From NCBI RefSeq assembly GCF_029784155.1, contig NC_073692.1, forward strand, positions 71,364,208 through 71,428,207: DNA of 64,000 nucleotides. Direction: 5' to 3'. The translations under genes were made by a program, and so were the position numbers. Positions 33,544-46,739 of the stretch are shown in pieces (the stretch's first letter is position 1; every line of letters begins with the position of its first letter). The notes beneath the pieces were generated by a model. It was not told where the DNA came from and searched no databases. It saw only the letters and a list, made by a program, of their open reading frames with translations. This DNA is from Uranotaenia lowii. Lineage: Eukaryota > Arthropoda > Insecta > Diptera > Culicidae.

Positions 33544-36500
33544 GTGAGTAACAAAACGACAAAACAGCGGCCTCCTCAAAGTTAAGTGTGCTCCCGGAGA
33601 GTAGTTTGCACAGCTTTTTACCCCGAGTGAGTACCTACAACACGGAAAGCTTTTCAGTTTCAGATTTTCTCCACCCTTAAGTTTTTTTTTTTTGAAATCG
33701 ATTCAACAATCTCCCGGGAATGGAAACAACTTTAAAAATGGCTCCGCCGGATGCTGCTGCTCCAATTATGTCTCTTAGTTATGCAATCGTTTTCCAGTTT
33801 TTTTTTTTAGTTTTATTTTCTCGGCTTTGTTTTACCACATTTCTCACGCCCACTCAATGTCAATGATTTTTCACTTCATCGTTCGTGTCGCTGTCTTCAT
33901 TTACTGTGAGCTCAATTCATGTTCCAAGGCTTTAATTTTTTTTCTTGTTTGGTTTATAATAATTTTTTTCAGTCGGTTTGTGTCTGCTCAGTGTTTTTAA
34001 GGTGCAATTTCATGTAAGCTACTGTCATATACCACCAGTATTGTACTCTCATAGCTCTAGAATAGGAAACAATTTGGTGTCTAAATAGTTGTTGCTAGTT
34101 GTTTCGTCACATTGGGCGGCCATTGCAAAGTGGTGAATGTTTGGCGGGGGAACCAAATTTCGGGTAAGTAATAAAATGATCTCGTAATCGTTTTGTGGTG
34201 AATTTTTAACCTGTAAATGACAAAACTAACAGATACACTACGCCTTGTTTTAAAGAATAAATTGTGTTTTCCAACAAATACGAATACATTTAAAAATGTC
34301 CAATTACATTTTTCCCCAGCTTTTTGTTGGAATATTATAAACGTTTATAAAAATATCATCTTTTCATTTTTGATGCAAACTTAATGAATATCCCTTGAAG
34401 CAGTTATAAAAATTTGGAACAATGTTTGAGACAAGATGGGAGGGAAAACTTTTGATGCTCATCAGATACATTAACATTCACAAATAAAGTGAACTGCACT
34501 TAATCTACATTCCTCAAATTTTCATGATATTGAGGGGTACCTAACTGAATTGAAAATTTAAAAATAAAATCGATTGCTGTTTCCCGTAAAAATTTATGTA
34601 TAGTCAATATAGAACAGTAGAAGCACGCATTTAAGCGTCAACATAATTTTTGGTTGCCGTTGAAATATTTCATTCATATCTGTTGATAGGATTTATTGTT
34701 TATATCAATAGGTATTATTTCTCTATATCACTTTGTTGGGAGTTCCTGAAAGCTCTGATATGAAATATTGATTGCAAAATCAATTGCAATATTGATATAT
34801 TAATTGTACTGATTGCAAAATGTTGAAAATTGATTGCAAAATCGAAAGACCCATTCTAAAGGTCCATTCTTGAGTGAAGCACAACTGACAACGTAGATAA
34901 CTAGATACTTCAGTAGCCAGTTGTGCTAGCGATTGCTATCGATAATGTTGCAAGCAGTGATGCCACATTAAAATCGGTATTTGAAGCCCGAGAAATTCGG
35001 TATAAAAATGGCAAAAAACGGTATTAATAATTTTTTTTTTTGCAAAGCTTTCAAAACCAAGAGCTAAAAAAAAGAGCTAATTCTTGTTTTCATGCTTTTA
35101 ATTCATTTTTCATATCACAGATTGATCAGCTTCCACACGTTCAACAGACGAAATATAACGTTTTTAATATATGTGATATAAAAGTGATTCAGTAGTTGTT
35201 TTAAAATTTACCTTTTTGGACTTGTTTTATTTAAACTTAAATATTTGAGATACTAATCAAAGTCTTGAGCAAAAAATCTTCAAAGTATTTCTCGCGAAGT
35301 TAATCTTAAATGTGGCAAATTTCAAAAGTTTTCGTAGCCAAATATACGCATGAATAGTTTTATATATTTGAAACAATTATAGCGATTTATATGGAAAGTG
35401 AAACAATGTTTTCATACGGCAATCATATTTTCCAGTCATTTATCTTGTAGTCAAATAATTTGGTGGCAAAATACATTTCTCTAAGTTGCTGACTTTGAAA
35501 CACAAATCAATCATTAATTTCGTTTCTATACTTATTATTTTAAACATTATGCAATTAGTTTGATTGTTGGGCGAAAACATGATGTATTTTTTCGTAAAAG
35601 TTCCAGCATTTTATAAGAAACTTCGCAACTTCTAAAATAAATATTCTTAATTTGAAAAAGTTCTAATTTACTTACTAGTACTGTAACATATAAAGTCACA
35701 ATATTTTAGAAATGTCAAAATTGACTCAGATAAAGATGCGATATTACAAGGCAACAAAATTGAAATTTATTCGAGGTGACAAAAATTTGAAAATAAGTTT
35801 TAACTAATTTGGAAACGCAATTGGAATAGATATGTGCAGTTATGTTTTTTTTTCTCTATCAGCTCTGGTTTTCGATATAACTTTTGAAAATTGGTAAAAA
35901 TTCATTAAAAAAATTTGTGCACTTTTTTGGCAAAAATAGTGAATAAAATATGATTTTAAAAATTTTAAGTTTTTACGCAATAGTCAACTTTCCCAAATAC
36001 CGCAAGTTATTTTGACTTTGAAGTTATGGAAATTTTATTTATTTTTTATTTTGCCTCGCTCTGATAAAATGGAATTCCAGTGAAATTTCAAACCAAAATG
36101 AATTTAAGATATTTTTCCAAATACAAATTTGCATTTGCAATACATTTTGCATTCTTCAATAAAGAAATAAAAAATAATAAAAAGATATCAATGGTTGATT
36201 CATCACAATACTGTTTTTCTTTAAACGCCTTATCAGTAAAAATGGATGCGATAGACAAAATCTGACAAAAACTTCGAGTCCAGGGCGCCAAAATCTTCTG
36301 AAATTAGCTATAAAACATTGATAGAAGATTTTAATCCAATAGAGTTGTGAAGTTATTGAGTTCAAGGTTGGAGTGACGACGAGCAAGTACTGAATTTCTA
36401 TTGAGTTTTGAACGGATATGTACAAATTTAATGTAAAAACAAAAAAAAACAGGTAAAATCAGGCTTACTTCCAAAAAATCGAAGAAAAAACGAAGCTTAT

Positions 36501-37384
36501 TAGTGAATCAGGCAGAACCTTAAAAAATCAGGCAAATCCTGAGAAATCAGGCACATAAGCATCTTCGGTTGACGGCGAACAGCAAATGCAACCAGTTCTA
36601 AAGCAACAAGTTAAGGAAATATTTAAAGACAATTTGTATAGTGATCAGTTTCTTGTACAAGATTTTTAGTGATCAGTTTCTTGTAACAGAAACTGATCAT
36701 TATACAAACCGTCTTTAAATATTTTTTACACTTGTTGTTTCCGAGCTGGTTACTTTCACTGCTCACTTTTGCATGTTTTCTTTCCCTTCCAATGACAAGT
36801 CTGCGAGACAGTTGTGAGTATGTTTAAAAAGTACGAGAATTTTATTGTCACTTTGTAAAACTTCATTTTCCAGTTGATTCATCATTTTTAAGTTATTGTC
36901 ATATGCTCGAAGTGAACACTAAACGTAAAGAAATCAAATATAATAGTGATAAGCTAAGTTCAGTAAACCATATTGAACTGATTTTCGAAGCTTCAAATTA
37001 CTTCATCCAACAACAAATGAATTGTGAATTGTAAATTGGGGATAAACACAATTTGGGCTGAGTTAACTTCCAGTTTTTTTTGCCTTTAAAAAACTTCCTA
37101 AGTCGAGATTTTATTGGAGTACGTCGGGGTTTAGAGAACTGATGACTTTGAAATTTCAAATTTAGCTGCTCATATTTGGTTATCTCACATTTAGCTAAAT
37201 AAATTTAATCAATCATTTAAATTTCCATAGAAGTTGCTTTAATTCTTCGGAAGCTTCTAGCTTAAAATACATAAATTCTGAATGCCTCATCCAGCAAAAG
37301 TTGTAACATGTGTAATGATTAAAATTTGACCCAAACTTTTTGAGAGCATTTTTTACAATAAAATTTACCAGACTACGGAAGACT
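33544..37384. other. AT-rich, possible intron; short repeats
   Basis: Mostly AT-rich sequence without coding signal. 34960-35030 and 36440-36560 hold strings such as ATCAGGCA and AAATCGGTAT that look like ends of degraded MITEs. An inverted repeat lies at 36577-36766. If the exon at 33455 is real, this stretch would be its first intron. Confidence 0.4.
36577..36766. repeat. inverted repeat with internal duplication
   Basis: The left arm (through ATATTTAAAGAC and GTGATCAGTTTCTTGTA) is matched in reverse complement by the right arm (AGAAACTGATC, GTCTTTAAATAT, CTTGTTGTTTCC). AGTGATCAGTTTCTTGTA is duplicated in the centre. It is a small foldback or MITE remnant of about 190 bp. Confidence 0.65.
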
Positions 37385-38020
37385 TCGGACGCTCAGCATG
37401 GTGTTCTCAAGAGACACTTAGCCGTTTCGAATTTACCGGAGTTTGTCTCGAGAACCTTACAGTGGATGATGCAAGGTTTCCAAGTTGTCATTCTTCTGTC
37501 AGTATTGTGCAAGAATGAAATAACCGGTTCCTGTCTCCAATGGATTCGTTTGATTCGGATCTGATCCAGAACGCAATATGATAAACTGAAGGACGTGAGA
37601 TCAGGTACTTTCTCGGTCAATAGTGAGGTACCACAAGAGAGTCACTTGGGACCCCTTCTCTTCAACACTGCACTGTTATGAACGAAATTCCTAAAGTGCT
37701 GTCAGATGTGTTAGTTCTGGTTCATGCTTACGATTAAGAAATGTTTCTGCCTCTTCGTCAAAAAAAAAGGATTGTGTTACTCTACAAAATGTCTTCCACA
37801 GGTTCACAAGGTCTTGCAGTTGATTCGGGCAAAAACTCAATTCCTCCAAATGCAACATTTTTTTTTTTTTTTTTGGGAGAAAGCAATATCACGCATGAAT
37901 ACCACATAGAAAATGACTAGATTATTGCTCGGCAAAACTCAGTGAAAGACACGGGTTTGGAGTTGGACTCAGAAAGTCACATTTTGTTAGATTTTTCAAA
38001 CAAAGTGCCATAGTTCAAAA
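37385..38020 (+). pseudogene. Jockey-type non-LTR RT remnant
   Basis: Plus-strand readings in several frames resemble RT blocks: SNLPEFVSRTLQWM (about 37425), then EVPQESHLGPLLFN near 37625-37665, which corresponds to the conserved S-G-V-P-Q-G-S-x-L-G-P block with Gly-to-Glu changes. LVLVHAYD follows near 37713, at the place of the catalytic Y-A-D-D, with His and Tyr in place of catalytic residues. The match to the downstream thumb region fades by 38020. It is long dead and differs in orientation and sequence from the element at 2-14 kb. Confidence 0.7.
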
Positions 38021-39321
38021 AAAATTTTTTTTTTAAATCTTTCTGAGATAGCAGGTTTGCCGTTTTGTTCTATTTGGGAAATTTGTCTAGAACATTTGAT
38101 CTACGAAAGATATTCCAGTTTCGACATTAAGCAAAGGAATCAAGTATCCCCGGGGATCAAGTATTCCTAATTCAAAACTTGAAAAATTCTTTCGTTGATT
38201 TTGGGTATGACTAACATTATTAATATTTGTATGTAAGTAAAAGGAATGCTTAATGAAATGGATTCGCCCTAAAGAAAATTGGCTGTCATTAATTTGTATG
38301 AATTGTACCTCGAAAGAAATCACTTGAAGAGTACTTTTTAAGGTGGGTTTCTAATTTATTTCATTACAGGTGAAACACAGACAAAATCACTATGAGGAAA
38401 ACGAAAACTAACTAAAATTTCAGACTAGAAATGCAGTACTCCATAGCTCAAACATTATTCTCAAATTTATTATTAACTTGAGTGAAACTGACATTTTTTC
38501 CATTAAAATCGTTATAAGTTATAATTTAAAGTTAAAAATAACAATATTCGATTGCACCAAAATTTGAAACTTCTTAGAGTTTCCTTTAAATTTCAACAGT
38601 TTTCTTCATTTTCTATCATCGACGAATTGGGGTTGACGGATTTCAATACAAATTGATGCTCTGTGGGATGGGGATCGGAATCAATAACAAGCCCGGTTGA
38701 AAATCTCTCAAAAACGAAAGAAAGAAAATATGAGGCCATATTTAACGCCTGGATATAGGCAATGAATGTATTCTGAAGTACAAAAATATTATGTTGATAT
38801 GTTTCACTTTTAATCCCTAATTTCCCTTCAAAATAAGCTCAGATCATGGAGAATTGTTATTGTTTTACTAGATTTCATGCAAATTACAGTATCAGTTGAG
38901 ACAGAAAAAAGAATAAACATCGCGCATACTAAAGAATTGATAAAAAAAATTATGGAACCTACAAAATCTCGACGAATAACAAGGGGAGTCAACATTTTTG
39001 GTGATTTTGCTGCCAAATTTTATTTTACGTAATTCAACTTGATCTCAAAATTTTGGTGATATGGCAATCCAAGGATTCATCAGTTGTGAGCGATATCAGT
39101 CGGCTACAATCAACAAATCAATTTATGATTTTAAACTTGAGATAGAAATAGAAAATATCAAAATCTAGAAAGTTATAAACGAAAACCCGTGATTATTCTT
39201 GATACTTACTAGAGGACGTTTCCAATTTTCGGAATTTTACCCTCCAAACGAATCAAAAAGATAATTTCTTTTACTTATTAGGCAAACAAGCAAATACTAA
39301 CTGTGTTATGTGATGTTAAGC
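38021..39321. other. intergenic, nothing recognised
   Basis: AT-rich with short frames only. A short string AACGCCTGGATATAGGCAAT near 38746 has a relative at 45100 (AACGCCTGGAGGTAGGCAAT), so a small dispersed repeat is possible. Confidence 0.5.
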
Positions 39322-39755
39322 TAAGGTTTCCAGATTTTTTTTTCGCACGTATCCAGGCGCGAAAAATCCGGGATATTTTATGTTTAAACATGGAAAAATT
39401 CGGGAATTTGATTAAAAAGTTGTCAACAAAAGGAGTAACTTAAAAAAACCAAATGAAAAAAAAGTTGAAAAAATGAAATTTCTACAAATCTTTCCAGCAG
39501 ATTTTAAATCGTTTTTTAGGCTTCCAAAAAAACCTTCACTTTTATTTTTAAATTTGCTAAAAAAGAATTAAGTTTAAGGTGCATAAATTGAACATTTTTC
39601 AACATATTTTTTTTTAATTTGGCGAATAAAGTAAATAAATTCGCGCAAAATCCGAGCTTTTTTCAATAAAATTCGGGCAACCGGTCATACTTTCCTCTAT
39701 CTTTTTATTAAATATCCGGGATAACCCGGATAAAACCGGGCAATTTGACAAGCTT
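39322..39755. mobile_element. TAAGGTTGCC MITE, copy A (decayed)
   Basis: It begins TAAGGTTTCCAGAT and ends TTGACAAGCTTA, imperfect forms of the ends of copy B (46210-46678). Shared internal strings include AATCCGGG, AAAACCGGGCAAT and ATAAAG near the middle. The target duplication is not clear. Confidence 0.65.
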
Positions 39756-41937
39756 ATGTAAAAGTAATTGAAAATTTTAACTTTTTAAAATCTAGTAACA
39801 TTCTTCAATGTTTCAAAAATGAGTACAGAGTTCTTTGAGGGATGTTTAAAAAAACTAATGAAAGAAAAAAAAACGATTTATAAAAGAATTATTTTTATCT
39901 TCGAATTCTGGTTCCGTCACAGTTAAAATCGTTGCTTTGCTAAGCTCGTCTTGAATGAAAAATTCTCATCGAAAGCCACCATCACTCCATCCAGAAGCTA
40001 GTTGGGTGTGGTGGCGTGGTTCGATAAAACTCAGCCAACCGGAAGTTGATAGCTGTAATCAAATTGCACCCTCCGAGGATGCTAGTTTTTCTTCATCAGT
40101 CATCTTGAGCTGTCGCCCTCAACCTCGACGACTGGCATCAAACTGGCAGCAGCAAGAGTAAATGGGTCGAAAAATTGACCGGGGTTCAGCGAACCAAACG
40201 GAATTGGTCGTTGTCGTTCGACGATAAGGCGAGGTTCTCCCAAGCAGAACTTGCACTTCAGTAGGTTCCTAATAAAATTTGGTATGGTTACAATCAGAAG
40301 TAGAATCATGAATGCAATCGAGGAAATAGTTCCGATTTTAGAACACGGATCCCCCTTTTTTGATAACAGTCGGTGATTTTTAATTCCATTCTAATGAGAA
40401 TTTTAAAGCAATTTTTCACCGGAAGCCATTCGCTAATCTTTCGACGGCGGCCAAACAAAGGCCACGTGCCGGATTTGGTCTGGCACGTGTCTCCGAGATC
40501 CTCGCCGGAAAACGGTCCTTTTGTGCAGACCGAGGCGCATTCTGCTGCCAATGTTATTAATTTTTTTTTTGGGAACCATGTGATTCCGTTGTCCAGCTTC
40601 CGAGCCCTTTCCATGATAGCAAATTTTACTGCGTCACGCTCTGGTTTCCCGAGAAATTTTGATTAATGGGCTGGATCCTTTCGCTTCCCTCCCGGAAACC
40701 CGCTGGGCGAAATCCCCCCGTTTTCTCGGAACAGTTGATGATCTGATGCATATCTCGACTCCCGATGGTGATGCTGATGAATAGCTTCGGGCTATTTTTC
40801 TATTAGATTTTCCCATCATTCGCAGCATTCCCAGGACGGCAGGGACGGGAACCAGAAAAGTTCAATCGAAACCCGGTTGATGGGAAAAATAATGTCATGT
40901 CTGGTTTGGACAGTTTCGAGTCTGATAAGAAAATGGGATTTCAGGCTGTTTAGAAGTGAACCGGGGATTGTCCCCGAGGTGAAGCTACAGGATGATCGAT
41001 GGGTTTGCTGCTGCCCGGCCGGGGACAAGTTTCAATTGGATGGATCGTTATCGGCAGCTTTGGCAGCATTTGAAATTGTTTTTGCGCTGAGATAAATTAA
41101 ACTTTCATGAAGAGTAAAGTTTATAAAGTGTGGCTTTCGATTATATTCAAAGTGGTACAGTAATTGAAAAATTTAGTAAATCTGAAAAAAAAGTATGAGG
41201 AAATGTTCAATATGTGCATCATCTCAATTGTAAAGCAAATATAACTTGTTTTAATTTTTTGAAATATTATCGAAACCTGATTTTCGGAATTTTAACCCTT
41301 CATCTCATGATTTTTTTTTATTTTCGCTTCAAAAACATTTTAAGCAGTGGGAAATGATGGAAAAAAATTAAAATGAAATACGATTTTTCACTTTTTTCAT
41401 ACATTAATTGTTGCAAATTTGTTACTTTATGAAACGAAGGGTTAAATGTGAACCTGTTATTCGAGGAATTCTGAATCGATATTATAAATTTTAACACTAC
41501 TAAGTTCCTAATCAAAATTATCAAGTTGTTATCTAAAATTCTAAACATGCATCTGAAAGCCTACTCCCAATACATAGCTGGTGAAATTTGATCATCTGAA
41601 AGAAATAGAAAACATGACATAGGATTTTGCTTATAAAGTACTTTGAGAGATTGCATACGTGGATCTTCATGAAGAAATTTATACTGTTGACTAATTTAAA
41701 CACTTATGCTATTACACACCTTTGTGTAGGCAATACTTTTGTTTTGATTATACAAATTAACTTAAAAATGCCACGCTTGATTTTGTTAAAACAACATTTC
41801 ATCAGATTCCATATAAAAGCTGTAACGTGGTTACATTTCTGTATAAATAAATAACGATTAAAATCGAAAATAAGACATTTCTGTACATATAATTAGATAA
41901 GTTCACGTTCATTATTTATTGTTATTGTTTATCAATA
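39756..41937. other. host DNA with GC-richer island 39950-41090
   Basis: 39950-41090 has raised GC and short frames on both strands without domains. It may be conserved non-coding or UTR sequence. 41091-41937 is AT-rich with nothing identifiable. Confidence 0.35.
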
Positions 41938-42294
41938 TTGTGCCGTTCTAATGAAACGATCAATCGACATGCTTTCCGTCATTTTGCTAATGCCATACCA
42001 TCTGTTGTACAAAATTCCATGCAAGCTTTTATTCTGCTTTCGCATACAACATCCGCTATCATGACTCAAGTGATCGAGTGTCACCTCTCGAGATTGTTCT
42101 CAGAGATCCGAATAGGTTCGGTAATGAAAGGGGGAGATGGCTTGTTGTGGAAGACACAAGAAGATTCCCAATGCCATGCCGAGAGCATAGCTGGTGTACC
42201 CGAACTCAGGTTCGAAAGTTCGTTGACCGGATTCGTAGGTCATCGGATTTCCCCTCCAAAGGTCAAAGGATTTTCCTACTTGCGACCTAACTGA
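41938..42294 (+). other. unassigned open frames, possible coding remnant
   Basis: Two plus-strand frames overlap here: 118 codons (41938-42294) and 70 codons (42078-42290). The shorter reads EIVLRDPNRFGNERGRWLVV and is rich in charged residues, which is more protein-like than its surroundings. I recognise no domain. It may be a decayed retroelement end or a host exon; either is speculative. Confidence 0.2.
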
Positions 42295-43381
42295 GGATCC
42301 ACGGAACGAAGCTCGATCACTTTGATCCAGACCGTGGTTTAGGCAGTAGCGAGGATTAACTCCATATTTGTTTTGTTTCGCGAATTGTCTAGTTAAAGTA
42401 AAAGTCCACGTGAAGTATCTTGAGAGTTAGGTGTTAATTGTTCTGTTCCTTTTTCCATTGTAGCTAGGCCAAAAAGCTAGGAATTAGTGTTGTGCGTGTT
42501 AATTCCGTTGTGCGTAAACAATTGTTAAAAAGGTAAAAATTCTAATGAATTCTGTGTGTGAACTGTGTGTGTTAATTATTGTCGAAAACCATCCGACATT
42601 TCATTATGTAGGGAGCCTGCACCACAACCGTTCTAGCGATTGTTAACCCCACCGGAACTTCGCTACACCAGCCACGGGAGGCTTCAAAGTTTGCCCGACG
42701 AGGCCACGTCGGAAGCGGAACCGTCCGTCACCACACGGTTTTCCGTCAGCCGGTTCGCCAAACATTCCGGCCAATTGAAATTCGCCCCCTGATTCGTCGA
42801 AGAATCATCACCACCATCACCATGTAAGGTCCCACAACTCCAGCAACAACAACAACAACAGCAACAACAACAACAGTAAGTTTTCCCCGGACAAGGAGCC
42901 AGATCGCTCTGCTTCATCGGCATTGAGCCAAACACGGTACCGTGAGTATGAGATCCGAAACATAAATGCGCATTTTAACAAATATTCTGGCCCTTGAAAC
43001 ATTATACCACACACAGTTTTTGGAAACTTAGCAAACCAATAGTTTCCCAGTTGAGAAGCTTCGCCCATAAAAGCCATTCTCAAACCAAACCGCACAACTT
43101 AGGGAAAGCAAACAGTCAGGAACAGATAGAAACAAACATGTAATCTAGAAACTAAAGTCGACAACCAAATCTAAAAATACATTTATAAAAACAGAAACAC
43201 AAATGTAGCCAATTAATAAAAGTTTCCAACATGTACATAGTTCTTCCCAATAAATGTATTTAATTATTCTGTTTCTCAAATTTATGTTGTTGTAATTCGT
43301 TTCCGCTTTCCCCTGAACAATTGCGTCTAGTTTGAAAAGGTATTTCACGTGTTTTGTCCGCTTAGTTTATAGTTTTCTTTC
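42295..43381. other. surroundings of the candidate exon
   Basis: Apart from 42611-42876 this is moderately AT-rich, with no coding pattern. A TGTGCGTGTTAATTCCGTTG string at about 42490 resembles UTR sequence. Confidence 0.3.
42611..42876 (+). other. candidate spliced exon, probably 5' UTR
   Basis: A GC-rich block of 266 bp is bounded by an acceptor-like TTTCATTATGTAG and a strong donor CAACA|GTAAGTTTTCC. Another donor-like site, AAAAAG|GTAAAAATT, lies at about 42531, so two exons could flank an 80-bp intron, a usual insect intron size. One frame is open across most of the block but ends in TAA just after an ATG near 42821. The CAA/CAG repeats at the 3' end are common in insect UTRs. Confidence 0.25.
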
Positions 43382-43807
43382 TTGATGTTTTGTTATTTAT
43401 TTTACTCCGGGTTGAACTGCTCGGGAAAACAGTTCCCTCGCTTACGCCTCTATCACGGGAAGGAAAAACTTGTTAGAGTGAGTTCCACCCATGACGAGAT
43501 GCGCAAGAGAGTACTTTTCGAGCGGATAGAACAACGGTTTGCGTCCCAGCTATCCTTTTGGCACGACGGTGCAACTGCTGGTCTATTTTCCTGGCATCCC
43601 CATTCCCCTAATCCTTCCGTGTCCTTTTTCGGATCCATTTGGACAACCCGCCCTGAGGTCGGGAGTCTAGCCGGGCAATCAACCTCGACGAGTGGTCCTC
43701 ATATGAGGTGGCGCGTAAATCACTCGTTTGATGAAAGCGGAAGTTGTATGGGAGAGGCTGAATCCTCACGCGCGAAATCGCACGTGTTACAAGCTAAATT
43801 CCAATAA
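43382..43807 (+). other. 141-codon open frame, no recognised domain
   Basis: The frame starts ATGATGTTTTG, ends before AATAAAAT (43803, a polyadenylation-like signal) and is GC-richer than its flanks. The product is rich in Ser, Arg and His and has no membrane segment or known motif. Good insect start context is missing (upstream is TTTCTTG). It may be a coding remnant or chance. A shorter minus-strand frame (43453-43638) overlaps. Confidence 0.2.
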
Positions 43808-43809
43808 AA

Positions 43810-46209
43810 TGAAGACTTCTTAAGCTTCCTTTACGGTTAAACAAAGATGAATTTGCCAGTTAGGGCCATTTTTAAAGGACCTGTTAACTTTCAGGTTAGT
43901 TACTGAAGACCACAAAAATCGTAACTAAAATTTTTAAGAAGCATCTGGACGATTATAAAATCGTAGACTAAGATTGTATTCTATCACCACCTCAAAAATA
44001 TCTAGAAGATCATCTTAAATCCCATACTTTCTTAGATTTTTCTGAAAAAAAAAATCAAAAATCATAAATTTATTCCTTACTACATGGTTTGTACAACACA
44101 CAATTTTGAAACAAAATGGGTGACTTTGAATAGACCACAGGATGGTTAAAAATACAAAAAAAAATCCATGCCAAAAAATCTCAATCGAAACATATAATCT
44201 TAAACTTGCAACACTAATTCTTCACCATATATTTGAATGTCAAATTTTTTAAATTTTATCAATTTCACATGGGAAGAAACATTTATGGTTCTCTTGTTTT
44301 TCAAACGAATTTTGGAAGATTTTCGCTTACTTAATTCAAAACATTTGTCAAATTTGGGCTATCACCTCTAGTGTTTGTGATATGGCGTGAGGAAATTTTA
44401 AAATTAGTCAGTTTTTTGTAAACATAAAATCGATTTTATATAACTTATAAACGAACAAACCTACATGAAAATTTAAAGCTGATTCGGAAATAATTGATTA
44501 TCCTTCAGTCAATTCAGTAAACAGAACAATCCGCGATGTATATGTTTCAGAGATAAAATGCTTTAAAAAAATAAATTCAAGAATTTTGTTAAATTTAAAT
44601 AGATAAGATTACAACAGTTTCTGAAATCATTTGAAAAAGTCGTTGAGAATATAAAATTAGAGTAAACAATTAAAAACTTGGTAAAATACTGCGAAACGAT
44701 ATGGCTTAAAGGTTTTAAAAACATTAACAAATCAATTGAATTTACATGTTCTTTAAAATTTCGTCAAAATTTTTTGTTTTTTGCAGTTTTGGGAAAAATT
44801 GACAGAAAGAGAACTTCAATAAATTTTTTTCTGTGAGTTGCAATCTTATTATTTTTTATTTGTAATGTTTTACAGCTTTGCCAAAAAGTGTACAAATTCA
44901 TTTAATGAATTTTTACGAATTTTAAAAAGTTCAAATGGAATGAATATTTTGAATTATCGCCCCAAAATTAGTTATAAGTGATTAAATCTAATATTCTTTG
45001 CACCTCGGAAAAATGTTAATTTTGTTGCCTTGTGTTGGCTTTGTTTTTGAATATTGATCAATCGAGTCTGAATGAATTTAATCTGAAATCAAGCCATTTT
45101 AAACGCCTGGAGGTAGGCAATAATTTTTTTCAAGCGGTGGTTTTAAATCTTTTTTGCTCACCCCCTCCTTTCTCGATATTTTAGAAATATTGATAATTCA
45201 TAAAATATTGTAAAAGTTTGTTAAATTTTTAAAATGTTAAATTTTTTATGTGTGAATTTATTTTTGCGATGATAAATTCAAATTTGAAAACCGATTAAAT
45301 TTTTGAACATATGACTTGACTTATCGTTAAAATTCATGACAACAGCATCACAAAAAATCGTCACTGAATTTTGAGGTCAAATCTCAGAATAATCGATTTT
45401 TATTTGTCTAAAACTCAATTTTGTTTTTTCGGCAACCTTGAAGGCAGGGACCACTGAAAACCACTGTTTAGACCAAACAAGTATTTTAATACGTTTGTCT
45501 TAAAAAGCGAATTTCTTCAAAATGAAATGAAAATAAATTTTATACCCCGTTGTTCAAATTTTCATCATGAAAAAACTGCAATCTTGATGCCACTTTTTGA
45601 TGGAAAAACACATGTGAACAGCATTATGTTACTGTTTGTTGACATCAAACGGTTACTCCCTATATTTTTCATTGCCTAAGATTGTCAGTTTCAGCTTGCC
45701 GTTTTCCTTTTTTTTGTAAATTGTCAGTTTTTTCAGGTCTTTCATTGTATCTAAACTTATTTTTAGAATATAAAACATAAAATGGGCCGATTGATACGTT
45801 GGGAGCGTTCCTGTAGGAAGAAAATTATAAGGGTCGAAATTCCAAGCAACAAGAAAGCTCGAAATGTCTTTGCAACAGTGAAATTTACATTTTTTAATTC
45901 GGATAACATTTCCGATAGCACTGATTGAAAGCAAACTAAGCATTGATTGAAGGACTTGCTTTCTTTTTAAGTTAGAAGACTTTGTTTTCAATGTTTTAGT
46001 GTTTTCAATATTTTGAAACCAGTATTTGATTTTTTTTGTTTTTCTAAAGCTTTTAACACTTCGAATTTTTCGAGTTTTCTATTCTAATAGAACACCAAAT
46101 CTTGCTTCCTAAGAGAATGGAACCTGAAGGTGAAGTTGATTTTTAAATTTCAAACTCTAACGTTAACATCTAACATTAAGGTTGACCGTACCTGCTTAAC
46201 CCTCTAGTG
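43810..46209. other. AT-rich intergenic, nothing recognised
   Basis: No frames with domains, no inverted-repeat ends found. A minus-strand frame of 112 codons (45653-45991) is lysine-rich and has no recognised motif. Confidence 0.5.
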
Positions 46210-46678
46210 TAAGGTTGCCAGAAGTTTTTCAGCACGTAGCCGGGCTTGGCTAATCACGGCAATTTTATATTAAAACCAGCAAATCAGGGCATTTGTTTTC
46301 AAAATTGACGACCGAAAATCCGGGCAATATCCTGGAAAATTTTGTCAAAACCCAAATATTACTCAAGAAAAAAAGGAAAATAATTTTTATTCATAAAAAT
46401 TTATCGACAAAGTTTAAATTTCATTTTAGGCTTAAAAAAACCTTTCATGATTATTTATGTGAAACTTATTCAGAAAAATTTCGTTCTGGGCGCATAAATA
46501 GAAAATTTTAAAAAAACACAATTTTTTTTTTGTGTGATTTGCCAAATAAAGGAAACAAATTCGGGTAAAATCCGGGCTTTTTTCATTGGAATCCAGGCAC
46601 CCAGGCCTGGACTGTTAATAAATTTTGTATCAAATATCAGGGTAAACACGGATAAAACCGGGCAATCTGGCAACCTTA
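46210..46678. mobile_element. TAAGGTTGCC MITE, copy B, hAT-like TSD
   Basis: 469 bp with ends TAAGGTTGCCAGA and TCTGGCAACCTTA, a 13-bp inverted repeat. Flanks are CTCTAGTG (46202-46209) and CTCTTGTG (46679-46686), an 8-bp target duplication with one change, which suggests hAT mobilisation. Sub-terminal CCGGGC strings recur at both ends. It carries no transposase. Confidence 0.85.
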
Positions 46679-46739
46679 CTCTTGTGCCCAACCCCACCTT
46701 TATGCGGAGTATACTAAACTAATTATAAAACCGCATCGC

